Assembly (NCBI GenBank): GCA_002261195.1
Contig: MVBO01000020.1
Coordinates: 62,001-126,000, forward strand
Source: Bifiguratus adelaidae
Taxonomy: Eukaryota > Mucoromycota > Endogonomycetes > Endogonales
Reading direction: 5' to 3'
DNA: 64,000 nucleotides
The position numbers and the translations under genes are program-made. Below the pieces are notes generated by a model. The model saw nothing but the letters and a program-made list of their open reading frames with translations, was not told the DNA's origin and ran no database searches. Positions 1 through 10,643 of the stretch are shown here, in pieces (position 1 is the stretch's first letter; each line of letters starts with the position of its first letter).

Positions 1-52
1 TTCCATTCATTTCCTTTTGCCACAATACATTTGGCTCTATCTATGGCCGATT

Positions 53-1354
53 TTACCGTCCCGGCACCTCACAATCAGGTATATTCACCTTGAGGTTCTT
101 GTTCTTGTCAAACAAACCCCAACTCGTTTCCAAAACCCCATATGAACTCTTCCAAGGCTCATCAAATGCCTCGAAAAAGTAGTAGGGCATATTCGATATC
201 TGATTGGCTCGACACAGAAAGGAATTGAGAAAGTACTGTAAATTGTCCGTGCCCGGTACCGCACCCTGGTATGTTGACCCTTCGGTCGGCCATCCTACTT
301 CAGATATGATGAATTCTTTGCCGGCCGAGATGGGGATCATGTTGTTTTGGGTATACCCAATCGTCCAATTAGCGGCTGTCTCAACGGTTGTTCCAGCGAA
401 ATAGGGATGAATATTACCAGAGACTTTGTCTTCAATGTTGACAAGGGTTGAGTTTGTTTCGTAGGATACGTCGGTGGTGAACACGGGCACACTACCCCAC
501 CCATTGAAACTCAATTCTTGTTTGACCGTCTCAATTTTCGAGTAGAGATCCTCGGCCACGATGGACAAGTTGGCTTGATTGGAAGCCCGGAACAAGACTT
601 CATTTCCAATGGAAATGCCGTCGATGTGTGCCGTACCGTATGCCTTCAAAACATTGAGCACGTCTTTGTGCTGTCGATCGTACGTGGTGGAGTTGCCGTC
701 GACCCAAACCGTAAGAATAACTCCCATATTGATCTTGAGAGCATTGATTGCGTACAGCGTCCAATTCGCGACGTTACAGTCGGTGCCATAGAGACGCAGG
801 CGAGGCGTCAATTGGCTCATGATCTTGACATCATCAATGACATCTTGTAGAGTGTCTCCACACCAAGGCAACTGCGATTTCTGGGGGGTGTAGTTGAGTC
901 CGTAAAAGCTCTTGTGAAGTCGACGATCCCTGGTAATAGTTAGGTTGAGCGAAGCGGCAGGTTGAGTTGGAGGTTGTTGTGAAGCTTGATCTGTGTACAT
1001 ACGGCTTGCATTGGCACGATTTACAAAGAAATAGATGGTGCCGGCAATCGCGCCAAAGAAGATAACTATGCCTGCAAGGGTAAGGAAACGTCGAGAGCGT
1101 CGGGAAGATGTTTGGTGTTCTTTGAGCCATGGCGAAGGTTCGTCGGACATGGATGGAATAAGTGTAGTGCTTGTAGCTGATGAGCCAGTGGAGACTGCGG
1201 AAGACGACCCGGTCTCGGAGCCTGCTGTACCAGGTATCTCTGCCTTCTCGGATTCAATAATCAATTCTGTGGGCCGAGTCGATGTAAAGTGAGACTGCAC
1301 GGCGCGTTCGGGTGACTGTGGCGCCTGCGGATGAGATGGAGATGGAGGGAGCAT
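53..1354 (-). CDS. Membrane-anchored GH17 beta-1,3-glucanase
   Basis: Single-exon gene encoding 433 aa. A Ser/Thr/Pro-rich N-terminal region of about 90 residues is followed by one hydrophobic segment (about residues 92-114), giving a type II membrane topology with the enzyme outside the cell. The glycoside hydrolase family 17 domain starts at about residue 148 (SFYGLNYTP). The acid/base Glu lies in SIGNEV (about 249) and the nucleophile Glu in SEVGWPTEG (about 350). The family cleaves or remodels beta-1,3-glucan, so a cell-wall role is expected. Several NxS/T sites lie in the ectodomain. The ATG at 1352-1354 is the first in frame and the stop is at 53-55. The exact substrate specificity (hydrolase or transglycosylase) cannot be read from sequence. 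Confidence 0.9.
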   Translation of the reverse strand: MLPPSPSHPQAPQSPERAVQSHFTSTRPTELIIESEKAEIPGTAGSETGSSSAVSTGSSATSTTLIPSMSDEPSPWLKEHQTSSRRSRRFLTLAGIVIFFGAIAGTIYFFVNRANASRMYTDQASQQPPTQPAASLNLTITRDRRLHKSFYGLNYTPQKSQLPWCGDTLQDVIDDVKIMSQLTPRLRLYGTDCNVANWTLYAINALKINMGVILTVWVDGNSTTYDRQHKDVLNVLKAYGTAHIDGISIGNEVLFRASNQANLSIVAEDLYSKIETVKQELSFNGWGSVPVFTTDVSYETNSTLVNIEDKVSGNIHPYFAGTTVETAANWTIGYTQNNMIPISAGKEFIISEVGWPTEGSTYQGAVPGTDNLQYFLNSFLCRANQISNMPYYFFEAFDEPWKSSYGVLETSWGLFDKNKNLKVNIPDCEVPGR

Positions 1355-2090
1355 GAGGTATAATGCTATACGTCAGAATCCAAGGAGCTTTTTAAGCTCT
1401 ATTGGTTCAAAAAGGATGATGCTAGGCAATCCGCCCGACTGGATCTGAACGAATGAATGACAATGAGCCAAGGATTTGCGTGAGTAGCAAATGATCTTGC
1501 AATATATCGATGATGCAACACCCTCAGAGATAGAGGTTAACGAACAACTTCCCACCACCGATCCCTCGAATGACATCTATCCTACACGCGCCATGAGACA
1601 ATGGAAATTAAAAAAAAGCGAGACACAATTCATGCTACGCATGGTTCCAAATTTGGGAGTGGTTGAACGTGCGTGCGTCGGTATATGTGTAGCATCAACC
1701 GATCGTACGAGAGCCGGATCGATGCCGACCGACCGTGGTGCGGAGCTATGGAGTATAATGCTTCCTTTTTGAACCCATGGTGCGACCGCTATTTTTACAT
1801 GAGAGCATGCCAAGCCAGAGGCCGGAATGTTTCACATTTGAAACCTAAAGGGCAGGATCTTGGCTAATTTTTCAAGACGTAACATGACTATAGCCACGTC
1901 CTAAGCGATCAAAGCCCTCCCCCCACACGCATTGTCCCCCCTCCCTAAGTCATACTAATCCAGATATAGAGTCAAATTTCACCTGTCATTTCAAAGTTCA
2001 TTTCTTTCTTCCGTCTCCTCGTTTGCCCTTCCCGACCTTCTTTCACCTTTTTGTTATTTTTGCCTCTTGTTCTCGCAGACTACACTTGCG
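1355..2090. other. Intergenic region between divergent GH17 and aspartic protease genes
   Basis: About 735 bases separate two divergently transcribed genes. I see no convincing coding frame. The pyrimidine-rich stretch at 1980-2080, just before the protease ATG, resembles the CT-rich leaders of fungal transcripts. No clear TATA box was found. Confidence 0.5.
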
Positions 2091-3885
2091 ATGAAGTTGT
2101 TGTTGCCTTTGGTGGTGGTTGCCGCCACTGCGCAGGCTGCCGTCATTCTGCCACCCAGTGATGATCGTGTGCTCAAGTTCTCCTTGGAGAAACGTGGTTC
2201 AGGACCACTTCACATGTCTCGTTCAGCGGCACAAGCTTTGGGCAAGCGGGCAGACTCTGCTTCATTGTTTAACGACTACGGTTCGGCCTATTTGGTCAAT
2301 GTGACTATAGGTACACCGGGACAGACGTTTCAGGTTGCCTTGGATACAGGTATGAATTCTTCTTAGAGCGAGGGTTGTGGAGATGGTGAACCGGGTTCCG
2401 ACGGTCTACTCAATGTGCGCTGGCACTTGACAACCGCATCGGTTCATGTTGTGCACGCTTCTTTATGTTCTCAGCCTCGTACACTTGTACTACTCGAATA
2501 GGTAGTGACTCTTTTTGATCTTAGGCTCTGCGGATTTGTGGATTCCTGGCACAGCATGCCCTACGACACAGTGTCCCTACGCTCGCTTTGATTCAACCAA
2601 GTCAAGTACTTTCAAGAACACGACAATAGCTTTTCAGATCCAATACGGTACCGGCTCTGCTCTCGGTACCTACGCCACGGATACTGTACAGGTTGCTGGT
2701 GCTACCGTTCAGAACCAGCAGTTTGCTGTGACTTATCAGACAGACGGCATCCTTACACAAGGGCTTTCAGGCAGTCCCAGCTCTAGCCAGCAATCGTCAC
2801 AAGTGAACCCCGATGGTATTCTTGGTTTTGGTAAGTAGTTGCAATCACAATTTCCGGAGGCTTCGTGTTACTATTCTTGGCATTCTTTTATTATTGTTTG
2901 TGGTAACATTCACTTAATTCATGTTCAAACAGGTTATCCCGGCATCACTGCAAGCGCACAAACTACAGCTGGTCCCTACAACCCATTCGTTTTCAATCTG
3001 TATCAAAGCAAGGTGATTACACAGACAATCTTCGCCGTCTTTTTGAACAATCAATATGTTACCGGCAATTCTGGAGAGATCACATTGGGTGGCACGGACA
3101 GTTCAAAGTATACTGGCAACATCAACTATGTTACCGTTCAGCCAACCTTCCAGAGTACTGGATCAAGTCAATATGGCTATTGGGCCGTCACTCTCAACAG
3201 CGTCTCCATGAGCGGTAATGGTGGTGGTGCCATCACGTTCAATAGCCAAGATATTATCTTTGACACCGGTACTACACTCACCTACATGAGCCAACAAGTT
3301 GTCCAGATGCTCGTCAATGCCGTCGATTCATCCGCTCAGTTCGACTCTCAAAATCAAGTTTACGTCGTCAGCTGCTCCGCGGCCTCTTCGAGTGGCAACG
3401 TGACGTTTACTTTCCCTGGACAGAACGGAGGCACGGTGACGATCAGCACACCTATCTCCCAGCTTGTCATTCCTGCAGACGGAGCCCCTAGTCCCCAACA
3501 ATCCCAACAATGTATCTTTGGCGTTGCCCCAACTGGCTCAGCCGATCCCACGCAGAACAGCGCAAACAGCATTTGGCTTTTGGGTGATTCCGTTCTCCGA
3601 AGCGCTTACTTGGTTTTTGATTTTGGCGCCAATCGCATTGGCATTGCCAGTGCTTCTGGAGTCAACGGTAGCACGGGTGGTACCCCTGGTAGCTCTAGCC
3701 CTGGCGGAAGTACCACTAGCGCTGCGCCTACCCTTTTTGCATCTAATCCGTTCAGTGCAAGCGGTATTTTTGGTCCTTCTGCTACCGGAAATCCTTCTAG
3801 CCGCGGTGTCTTGTTGGGTATCAACGCCGGTTTGTTGGGCGCAGCCTTGATCATGGTCCAAATGTTCTTTGGCTACTTCATGTAG
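2091..3885 (+). CDS. GPI-anchored pepsin-type aspartic protease (yapsin-like)
   Basis: Exons 2091-2349, 2525-2830 and 2933-3885 join in frame to 505 aa. The protein starts with a signal peptide (MKLLLPLVVVAATAQA) and a propeptide with Kex2-like EKR and GKR sites. The two catalytic motifs of peptidase family A1 are present: DTGSADLW, split by intron 1 at about residue 86, and FDTGTTLTY at about 298. The catalytic body is followed by a Ser/Gly/Thr-rich linker and a hydrophobic C-terminus, the layout of a GPI-anchored yapsin. Likely role is cell-surface processing of proteins. The ATG at 2091 is chosen over an upstream in-frame TTG because it opens directly into the signal peptide. Family is secure; the GPI anchor is inferred from the tail. 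Confidence 0.93.
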
Positions 3886-4003
3886 ACCATATTGTAAAGA
3901 GTTCAGTGTCTTGTACCACTAGTTCGATGTCTTGGCTTTGCAGGATGCCTGATATAGAATCTACAGCCAATTTAGCTTCAACCAATTCGGACATTTCTGG
4001 TCC

Positions 4004-4596
4004 ATGGAATCCGCAGCACAAGAACGGAAAGCGCGCATTGAGGCGCTACGTAAACGTAAACTTGAATCAGATAAGTCTCGCGGAACCACAAGGTATATAC
4101 GGCTCCCGAACTATGACAGCTTGGCGGCCATGCCGCCAATGGACTCGGATCTCACACATTGTATAGGGAAAATGGCAAGGCGACTCCACCAGCACAAGAT
4201 ACCGCTACGGTAGAATCAGTCGCTAGAGAACTGGCTCAGCAAGTCAAACAAGAGGCTGCACAAAAGCAGAAAGAGGAAGTGGTACGTAATGCGAGTCATC
4301 GCGCGGGCGTACAGTCCAGTCGTTAAGTCGCATTTTAGGATCTGTTCAACCTGGCCCCGAAAAAGCCAAACTGGGATCTGAAGAGGGATGTAGAAAAGAA
4401 ACTGGCGCGTTTGGAACCACAGACACAAAGATGTATCACCAATCTAATACGTGAGTACGGTTCAAGGATGGTGGAGCTCCATTAAAACAGATCTCTAGGA
4501 CAACGTCTACAAGATCCAAACAAGATGGATGGACTCGTCGCGACCGTCAATGAAGGGGTCAAGAGGCAGCAGCATTCATTAAGTGATGAGGAATAA
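4004..4596 (+). CDS. cwf18: Cwf18/CCDC12 spliceosomal protein
   Basis: Exons 4004-4092, 4167-4281, 4339-4450 and 4499-4596 give 137 aa. The protein starts with a charged helix (ERKARIEALRKRKLE), has a central helix, and ends with the family signature DLFNLAPKKPNWDLKRDVEK followed by TQRCITNLIRQRL. This matches Cwf18 of fission yeast and human CCDC12, small components of the activated spliceosome and the Prp19-associated complex. Intron 1 (74 nt) has a good GTATAT donor, a CTCAC branch and a TAG acceptor. If it is retained, the frame reads RLPNYDS and then stops at 4213. That NYD stretch resembles a segment in some family members, so the exact exon 1/2 junction deserves a transcript check. Other junctions are clear. 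Confidence 0.9.
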
Positions 4597-4611
4597 CATG
4601 TACAGATTGTA

Positions 4612-5473
4612 TTATACAGCTTGACGTTGTTGCATCAAGTGCTTTACACCCATCTCACGATAAGATTCCAGTTCAGGTACTTGCCATCCCGCAATCTTGG
4701 CTCCATCGTCCCATTTGCGGAGTTGTACCTTCTTTTCAAACAATGGGTCGGCCTCAAAGGCTGCAACCTCCTCTTTTGTGAATGGTCCACCTTGGTATTT
4801 AAGTGACATTTTGCTTGCCGCGCTAAGGGTATCATAATACTCTTGACTCTTGCCAGTCAAGTATCGCTTCACGGCCACATGAGATTCCACTAATTGCGCA
4901 ATTGTCTCCGAGAACCCAAGTTTACGAAGGTAATCTGCACCGATGCGTTCATGACCATGTACGCCTACGCTCACTTGGGACGCCGATCCAGAGTTAATAG
5001 TATTGTCGAGAGCAAGAAGCTCGGCGGTATCCAGGATCATTTGCTTGCCCTGGCCAAAGGATGCAAATTGTCCAATATCATGAAGCAACGCAGCTAGGAT
5101 TTGCTCGTCATCTCCGTCTAAGAGAGCCAGCCATTAGTACACATAACTATCAGATTTCCGGGAATACTTGCTTCCTTCCCGAGCCAGTTGAGCTGCCTGG
5201 AGACTGTGCGCTAATTGAGAGATCTTTTCGCCAATGTAATCATTCCTGCTTCCATCATCCAACACCTATCAGTTGTCAGCCGGTATTCACTGTACATTTT
5301 CTATTTACCTTGAAGATGGTGGTAATGACCTGATTGCACTCTTCGCGTTGATTCATAGAGGAACCTTGCGCACCCTGAACCCCTTTTTGTGTGCTCTCAA
5401 GAGCGAACCGTGTCGCCGGAGTTTTGCATCGGGACGTCTCTTTTTCAATCATTTCATTCATTAATTTATTCAT
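4612..5473 (-). CDS. HD-domain mixed-valence diiron oxygenase, PhnZ/TmpB-like (C-P bond cleavage)
   Basis: Exons (minus) 5473-5309, 5265-5172 and 5117-4612 give 254 aa. Intron 2 (5118-5171) uses a GC donor (GCAAGT) with a TAG acceptor, which is the only join that keeps the frame. The core matches PhnZ, which oxidatively cleaves (1-hydroxy-2-aminoethyl)phosphonate to glycine and phosphate, and TmpB, its trimethylated counterpart. Seen here: DYIGE (Tyr65, Glu68), the QLAH His75, the HD pair 99-100, His142 in GHERIGADYL, His166 in ESHVAVKRYL, the QGGP motif and Asp223 in KWDDGAK. These line up with the iron ligands and the active-site Tyr/Glu of PhnZ. The N-terminus is about 60 residues longer than in bacterial forms, and the first in-frame ATG is at 5473. 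It is divergent to the dioxygenase at 5839. Substrate is inferred from family and neighbour. Confidence 0.85.
5118..5171 (-). other. GC-AG intron in the PhnZ-like gene
   Basis: The intron begins GCAAGT and ends CTCTTAG on the minus strand. The neighbouring GT (five bases downstream of the GC) would shift the frame and introduce a stop, while the GC join restores GDDEQILAALLHD upstream of the metal-binding core. Confidence 0.8.
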
Positions 5474-5838
5474 TAAGCCAATCAAATGACGCACCTGATC
5501 CGCGATTTCTCTCACGCAGCAACCGTTTACCGCGAATTATTTCCAAATAGGGAAAGAGCAAGATGTCCCATGCTCAAGGTTCCCTCTAGGCCCTCCCTCT
5601 CGATCCCTCTCGAACCGCAGAAGAGATGTAAGGGATTCACATGGGGTTATAGAAAAGGAGATAAGGAAAATGGATGTAGCAGATGTGACCTTGGTGACCT
5701 TGATGGTGTCGGAGTATGACGCCGAATGAAGACAACGTGGAATGTTTTGCCCCAATTTGCTTGCACCCTGGCGGTGCCAGCGCAGACCTGTCAAAGTGTA
5801 TAAATTTCACGCTTCGGCTTTGATCTCCTTGTCCAACC
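5474..5838. promoter_or_regulatory. Shared divergent promoter of the PhnZ-like and PhnY-like genes
   Basis: 365 bases separate the two start codons. A TATAAAT box at 5799-5805 lies 34-40 bases upstream of the dioxygenase ATG. No equally clear box was seen on the other side. The arrangement would allow co-regulation, for instance by phosphate status, but I did not identify a specific operator. Confidence 0.5.
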
Positions 5839-6748
5839 ATGGTCGCAGAAGTTTCTCATGTCGTGCCTCCGAATCCCAAGCCTTACAAGCTCACTCCTAA
5901 GCAAATTGCTTCCTATAAGGCGGATGGTTTCCTCCTCATTCAGGACTTTTATACTCCTGAAGAACACCGCACTCTCCGTGCGTACACCGAGGAGTTTCGG
6001 AACAAGACACCGGAGAAAGGCAAATGGATGCAATATTACGAAAAGAACACAAAGACTGGCGAGAAGCAGCTGTGCCGAACGGAGAACTTCACTCCTTATC
6101 ACCCTGGTCTTGCGAGCTATGTCAAGGATCCCCGCGTCTTTGACGTGATCAAGCAACTGTACGGTGAAGATTATTGCCTTTTCAAGGAAAAGATCAACTA
6201 TAAGTTACCCGGCGGTGGAGGTAAGAGAAGGATGCGCTGGGTAGTAGTAAATAGTCTAACGAATGTGTTTTGTAGCATTTGCTGCTCACCAAGATGCTCC
6301 AGCGTTCATTCAATTTGGACAATCCAGCCACATGACCGTCATGCTCACCGTTGATCCTACCACAATCGAGAATGGATGTCTCTGGGTTGTTCCTGGATCC
6401 CACAAGAGCTGCCATCAATATGACAAGGGCGTATTGCCCATGGCACCTGGTAACACTGGTATCACAGAGGAATGGTGCAAGTCTCAAAAGTGGGTTCCCG
6501 TCCTATGCAAAGAAGGTTCAATCCTTCTCTTTGGGGCCTACTTGGCTCATCGATCAGACAACAACACAACAGACAAATCGCGTGTTGCAATCTACTTGAC
6601 CTACAATGCTCAACGGGAAGGCGATCTTCGGGAGCGCTACTATACCGAGAAACGGAAATTGTTTCCTCCGCCTTCGGATCGTGAAGAAGGCAAAGACTAC
6701 TCATCTGGAGCTGGCATCTACAACTTTGCTACGCCCATTGAAAACTAG
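5839..6748 (+). CDS. Fe(II)/2-oxoglutarate dioxygenase, PhyH family, PhnY/TmpA-like
   Basis: Exons 5839-6220 and 6276-6748 give 284 aa, the usual size for PhnY. The phytanoyl-CoA dioxygenase fold is visible: an N-terminal helix-strand typical of the family (YKADGFLLIQDFYTPEE), the iron-binding HxD at 132-134 (AAHQDAP), the distal His at about 219 (YLAHRSD) and the 2-oxoglutarate-binding Arg in DKSRVAIYLTYN. PhnY hydroxylates 2-aminoethylphosphonate at C1 and TmpA does the same for the N-trimethyl form. The product is the substrate of PhnZ/TmpB. The PhyH family is broad, so the phosphonate assignment rests mainly on the divergent PhnZ-like partner. No targeting signal is obvious, so it is probably cytosolic. 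An alternative is another small-molecule hydroxylase. Confidence 0.8.
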
Positions 6749-6804
6749 TCATGAGACCTTTATGTAAAAGAAAAGATATGAATACACTATAGTTGCCATT
6801 TTTA

Positions 6805-7579
6805 CTAGTGCGATACAAAGAGCTGTGTGTACGGGCGAGGAAGTGTGTTAAAGTATCCGTAACATGACTCTGGAGAAATACAATAAGCGGAATTATCTGG
6901 AGATTGAGGTGGTGTGGTGGATTGTGTGAACGATGGACTATGTACAGTCGAGATGATCCTCGGCACCGAGGGTGGATGTGAACTTGGCGGACTGACAGCT
7001 GAGCTGGACACGCGTATTTGCTGTTCGTAAAGTGGACGCCATTGAATCGCTAAACGTCTTTGCTCAGTCGTATGGCACGTCCGAACATGCTTGGTGAGCG
7101 TTGTCTTGCGACAAAAGTTTTTGCCACAGTCTGGATGGGGGCAGACATAGGGCCTTTTACCCGCGTGGACTCTACCGGATGATCGAGGACTTTAGGCACT
7201 GTTAGTCATGAAAGACGACGTAATTACCTTCGATGGCGGGCCAGCGAGCTACTGTCGCTAAACCGTTTCGGGCAGTGAGGATGCTCGCAAATATGTGGTC
7301 TTTCACCCGTATGAGTACGTTGATGCACTGTCAAAGCCGAACGCTGGAGCACGCGATTTAAAACCAGTTCTCTACTGTAGCACAAGCACACACCTGGATA
7401 AAGCTTTTAGAACAACCTGGCACATTGCACACAAAAGGCCGTATATTTCCGTGAATGCGTACATGCCGCGCCAAGTCAGAGCCTCTCGCGAAAGCTTTGA
7501 CGCAATCAAAATGATTGCACCGAAAAGGTCTCGTGTCATCTGTAGGTGTGGTACTATGGATAAGTTCGCCAACGTCCAT
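6805..7579 (-). CDS. C2H2 zinc-finger transcription factor
   Basis: Exons (minus) 7579-7394, 7343-7228 and 7171-6805 give at least 222 aa. Four tandem fingers of the C-x4-C-x12-H-x3-H class are present, joined by TGERP-type linkers: [24 protein letters not shown] and YVCPHPDC begin each one. Intron 1 falls between the cysteine and histidine halves of finger 2, and intron 2 falls at the end of finger 3. The C-terminal third is Ser/Pro/Thr-rich and ends near residue 222. A sequence-specific nuclear DNA-binding protein is expected; no specific regulator is recognised. The open frame continues upstream to about 7672 without an ATG, so an additional 5' exon is possible. Confidence 0.85.
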
Positions 7580-8276
7580 ACTGCAGTATACTTGTTTTAT
7601 ATACGGCTGAGTAGGAGCGACCGGTGGCAAGCACTTTGCACAGGCAAGGGGCAACCTCGGATATGAATGTCAGGCACGCTTTATAGGCAGCTTAGCGGAT
7701 TTCTGCCAGGGAAAGACACTTTTTTTGGGATTTGCCACTAGGTCAGTAACATGGCTAATGCAATCAGTCGAGACTATTGTATTGACATTTGGTTCGCCTT
7801 TCGAGTAAAATCGCAAAACTTCAGATGGCCAACACCGAGTAGTTGGAACGCAGGCTTATGACCCCTTTTAAGAGGTCAAAACGCTTGCAATTAAGTGGGA
7901 ACCTTACACAAACGGGGCTTTCACTCTATTTAGGCTGGGTCCAGGGCTATGATTTGATGCCGTGGGTGACGGAATAGGCTGAGTAATTGTCCATTAAGGT
8001 GCTTGCATCCGCACGGATCATCCATGGAATGCCATTTATAGGCCAACACGAGGTACAGCAGGCTTTATCGGGCTAAAGCGATGCCATGAGGGGCGTCGAT
8101 TGACTAAGGAGTTAGCTGGTCTCGTCCTGTAAAGTGACCAGGACGATACACAACCGTGCGTATCCCTGTTCCTTGCCACTGGAAATTCAGGGTAAGATCC
8201 GCTCCAGATCGGGCGTATGAATTGCGGGTTTGTTTAACTATTGGCTGTCATCGTGACCATCTCAGATCATTACCTT
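7580..8276. other. Intergenic region, nothing recognised
   Basis: About 700 bases between divergent genes. It contains no supported coding frame, RNA gene or repeat that I can see. Confidence 0.4.
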
Positions 8277-10579
8277 ATGGATGACGCCATGGATAAGGTG
8301 GACAGGCAGGAGCCGTTGGCTGCAGTGGAGGAAGGTAACGCTCTGGACACGCACTTGAATGACAGTGTCCTCTATGAGGACGTGGAAGACGTGGAAGAGC
8401 CGTCGCACGTGCACAATGCTGAAGAGGTTAAAGAAGAGGTGATTCGAGATGAAGGTGTACTACCAGGGGCACATGTGGGGGTAAGGTTCCGAGAGCTCTC
8501 TCGGCGTTGGTTAGTACTGAAGAGTCCACCAGGCTTTCCGAAATGCAACAGAGACACCCGAAGCTGTTGACATTGAGGTGCAAGGTTCACTTCCAGAGTG
8601 GCTTCTTGGCGAGCTCTATACCCTTGGTCCTGGTGTTTACGATATCAACTATCCTAGAAAGATAGAGGTGGATGGCGAACTAGAGACGGCCACGGCGACG
8701 TTCTCCTTTGGACATTGGTTCGACAGGTTAGCTTTTGCGGGTTGTAACGGATACTTTGAGACTGAAACTGCTTCTTTAGCCTACCTTTACTCAACCGCTT
8801 TGACATCTATGGTGATCGCAACGTCATTACATATACATCTCGCTTCCCGAACAAACGATTAATTGGCAAGATCAGGGATCGACATGGCTACATGCCTCAA
8901 TATCCAGGAGGGCTTTTCAAGACCAACACCAACCAGAGTGTTCTTGGCAAGTTCTTAAAGACTAGCACGGACATCAAACAGGCGAAGCCAGACAGTGAGC
9001 TCTGCTCAAGCAGCGTAAGAGTGGGGTTAGCTGGACAGCAAGGCAAGCTCTATGCTTACGGACATGGCGGCAATGTAAGCGAGTGTTCGACCTTTGAGGA
9101 GCACTACTGATGCCTCCGCTTCCATAGATTCAGGAACTGGACCCATTTGACCTCACACCGACACACATATTTACACCAGCTATACTTAACGCAGAATTCA
9201 AAGGTGTTCAGACCAGCCCTCACCCCATCTTTGATCCCTACACTGGCGAATACATTAACGTTGTCTTGGAAGTAGGATATCAACGAAGTGTATATCGAGT
9301 CTTTGCGACAACGGAACAGGAGCCTCATGGCTACTTGCTCGGATCTGTCGAGTCCAAGGCTAGCCCGGTACATAGCTTTGCAATAACAGCTCAATATGTG
9401 ATTTTGGTATGTTTCTATGGTTTCATGCGTTGTACTCTACTGTCCTTATTCACAGCTTCCTCTGTAGGTTATATATCCCTTTTACCCAACGCTTAACGGA
9501 ACACGATTTTCCTGGAATGAATCTGTTATGGATTCCTTCGAGTTCACCAGTCGAGAACCTACATTTTTCTACATCTTCTCTCGTGAGAAGAAGGAGCATG
9601 TCGCGACTTACAAGACTGATCCGTGTTTTGCGTACGTGCCCAGTTCTCTGTCTTGCCAGCTTACTAATCAACTGAATATGTAGCTTTCATCACTGCAACG
9701 CGTTTGAAGATGATTCAGGCAACATTTATGTCGACATATGCACGTACGAGGACGATACGATCGCTCATCAGCTCAGTCTCGAGCAGCTTCGGCATCCAGA
9801 GCAGATGAAGCCAGCAGATCTGGCTATTGCAGAGTTACGACGATACAAACTCAGCAACATTACTGAAGCGATCTTAGCGGCGTCCAGAACGCCAACTCCA
9901 GCGGCGTCGCCAATAAATCAAGCAACCTCAGCAATGTTTTCACTCGTCAGAGGGGCTTTCGGTGGCCGCAATGTCAAATATACGCATGCACCTCTTGACG
10001 TCGATAATGTCTATCTCCATCTGCCTAAGGCAGAGTATGAGCGCATTTGTGATGCTCCGCTCGAGTTGCCATGTATCAATGCAGCCTATCAAAGATTCCG
10101 GCATCGGCACGTATACGGTGTAGGCTTCTCTGAAGAAACGAGGAAGGTCAAGGGCAGCTTGTGGGATTCAATTATCAAAGCGGTAAGGCAACTCTTTCCT
10201 CTGCTCACCAGAGACTCATGGAAAAGCACAGGATGTGGAGGCAAAAGGCGTGGTCGCCGTCTGGCATGAGCCGGGGTGCTTCCCGAGCGAAGCCAAATTT
10301 ATCGGCCGTCCATACGTCGACCTGAATGATGCGAAATACAGTACGCTCGGGTTCAAACCTGCTTTCGCCGACGGCGAAGATATGACGCAAGTCGAACTAG
10401 ATACCAAGGAGGATGAGGGTGTTTTGGTGAGCGTTATTTATGATAGCAACCGCAACAAGAGCTTCCTGTTATTCCTCGATGCCCAAACTATGACGGAAGT
10501 TGGGCGAGCGCAATTACCACATCCGGTCCCAATGAGCTTTGCAAGCGGAGACTTCAGGTTGAGAAACCTGCAACCATAG
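8277..10579 (+). CDS. Carotenoid cleavage oxygenase family protein (BCO/RPE65-like)
   Basis: Exons 8277-8480, 8554-8726, 8780-9074, 9128-9406, 9468-9631, 9684-10182 and 10232-10579 give 653 aa. An acidic N-terminal extension of about 80 residues precedes the beta-propeller. Three of the four iron-binding histidines are in place: SPHPIFD (about 256), VHSFAIT (about 306) and FHHCNAFEDD (about 375). The second-shell Glu is in HEPGCFPSE. The C-terminal FHG motif that normally gives the fourth His instead reads SFASGDF. In Mucorales, relatives such as CarS and AcaA cleave beta-carotene and apocarotenals on the way to trisporoids, so an apocarotenoid role is possible. The missing ligand leaves activity open. 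The first intron acceptor (8553) is the least certain join. Confidence 0.85.
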
Positions 10580-10643
10580 AACTACCACAGTATCAAATTC
10601 TTCTCTATGCATGACAATGACATTTGAATATATCCATTCATTC

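Noticed and set aside
2067-2090. In-frame TTG extension of the aspartic protease
   Set aside because: No ATG; the ATG at 2091 opens directly into a typical signal peptide.
4612-6748. Bacterial contamination as source of the PhnZ/PhnY-like genes
   Set aside because: Both genes contain in-phase spliceosomal introns and lie between ordinary fungal genes.
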